A program made the position numbers and the translations under genes. A DNA stretch of 17,631 nucleotides from Tulasnella sp. 424 (Eukaryota; Basidiomycota; Agaricomycetes; Cantharellales; Tulasnellaceae): NCBI GenBank assembly GCA_019633425.1, contig WSUB01000352.1, forward strand, positions 1 to 17,631, written 5' to 3'. The notes below the pieces were generated by a model. It searched no databases. It worked only from the letters and a program-made list of their open reading frames with translations, and was not told the DNA's origin. Below, one piece after another: positions 16,651-17,631 of this stretch. Every line of letters starts with the position of its first letter. The first letter of the stretch is position 1.

Positions 16651-17631
16651 GACGGCGTGAGATGTTGACTTGATGTGCGTGCAGGGTCCTCGTCCCCGTC
16701 AGCGGCCAGTCGGTCCCCTTTTCCCGAGCCTCCCGACACCCCGATCGTCTCTCGGTTGTCGAGTTCGCTGTATTTCATCTCTTTTCATGACCAAATACAA
16801 CTCTACTTGCACCGTGTCTCGTTGTTGAGTGTCTCTATTTTATTGTGCTTCTGGGTCAATCTCTCGCAAGCCGGCTTGGTAAACATGAGAAGTCGTCGAG
16901 GTCGCGCAGAAGCCTGAATCTGATGCTTTCTCGTCCCGAAAGTATTGACGAGACCACATATGAATTAAACTCATCTATAGTCCCACTCGGCACAGGCCCG
17001 ATGTTAACTATAAGTGTCCCCCATGTCTCCCCTCTTCTCAGCAATCGGTGAAATCTAAAGCCTAGTCGTTCGATATAATGACGCAAATGATTCTGAATAA
17101 CGGAGCAGGAAGATGATTGTACGGCAGCACCGTCGCAAACTCCTTGATCTGGAAAATAAGTCTTATCATCAACGACTCTCAACACACACACCCTCTTAGC
17201 TATGACGTTATTTTTCACGGAAAAATCAATCCAACTGCAAGCCCCAGAAAATATATCTTAGTTCCAGGAGCAAGTTGTCAAGTCCTAGGTGAGCTGGTAA
17301 TGCCAACTTGGGGTGCTCGGTTCTTGGCCGCGTCCCTAGTAACAAGGCACACGCGCGCCAATCCAACAACCAAATCCAACTACCAAATCCAACTCGCAAC
17401 CCCCTGCGGCGGCCCCTCCTGCGTTGATACGCATTCCAGCTAAAGCTCGCCCGGATTTAATCGGCTCTAATATCTCTGAATATGTTAGAATAAAAAAATC
17501 ATGCCACATTCACATTTTTGCATTCTCCTGGACCCTGCCTCCTCTCGCCGAGTTCATCAGGAAAAAGCCTTTTGGGATATATTTCCTATGAAGACTATAT
17601 TGCATAGATATACTATATATCAAGCCATGAG
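16651..17631. other. Unassigned right end
   Basis: I see no supported gene. ORFs of 60-120 codons on both strands have no recognisable motif. A short stretch at 17067-17108 (CGTTCGATATA, then ACGGAGCAG) resembles the 3' flank of the kinase-TPR gene near 6031-6079, and may be a remnant of a deleted copy. CCAACNACCAAATCCAA-type microrepeats lie at 17360-17395. The last ~170 bases are AT-rich. Confidence 0.4.

Noticed and set aside
16675..17443. ORFs at the right end (16675-16917, 16856-17218, 17117-17443)
   Set aside because: No motif, no splice-supported extension and no copy elsewhere in the window; they are compatible with chance ORFs.

Overview
The window looks like an accessory, repeat-rich region of a filamentous basidiomycete. 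The two intact genes carry seven introns each. All but one of these introns are 49-68 nt, have GT-AG ends and keep an open frame when joined. The surrounding fragments resemble fungal housekeeping proteins. The combination of a kinase and 40-residue tetratricopeptide repeats (TPR) suggests an agaricomycete, possibly a Rhizoctonia/Ceratobasidium relative; that placement is inference from memory and is not proven by the sequence.

The layout is a tandem segmental duplication seen in four states. Copy A is only a tail at 1-325, the last exons of a broken Rpn6 (26S proteasome lid subunit) gene. Copy B (326-9070) and copy C (9071-16505) are full units. Copy D is only a head fragment starting near 16506. 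Each full unit reads: non-coding head, CT-rich promoter, an intact eight-exon kinase-TPR gene, a well conserved 3' flank, a decayed fragment of a MAU2/Scc4-like cohesin loader gene, then a decayed fragment of an Rpn6 gene. The unit order is the same in B and C, but the Rpn6 fragment breaks off at a different place in each copy.

The two kinase-TPR genes (1305-5805 and 11258-14035) encode proteins of about 800 and 789 residues by my splice models. Each has a short Ser/Arg-rich N-terminus, a TKL-like protein kinase with a non-RD catalytic loop (HGDLKS...N, then DFG, then APE), and nine 40-residue TPR units with a short C-terminal cap. The kinase C-lobe is almost identical between copies, while the TPR array differs at about one residue in five. 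The differences fall largely on the helix-A positions that face the TPR groove. This is the pattern expected of a receptor-like protein with a constant signalling domain and a diversifying ligand surface, and it is the best candidate here for an undescribed system.

Mobile DNA adds to the picture. Copy B carries a ~1.7 kb Helitron-like insertion inside the intron that splits the kinase catalytic loop. Two related fold-back MITEs in opposite orientation occur at 8325-8607 (inside Rpn6 of copy B, flanked by a 5-bp duplication) and 10670-10930 (upstream of the kinase gene of copy C). Both housekeeping-gene fragments carry stops, frameshifts and small deletions, while both kinase-TPR genes stay open. 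The last ~970 bases hold nothing I can identify.
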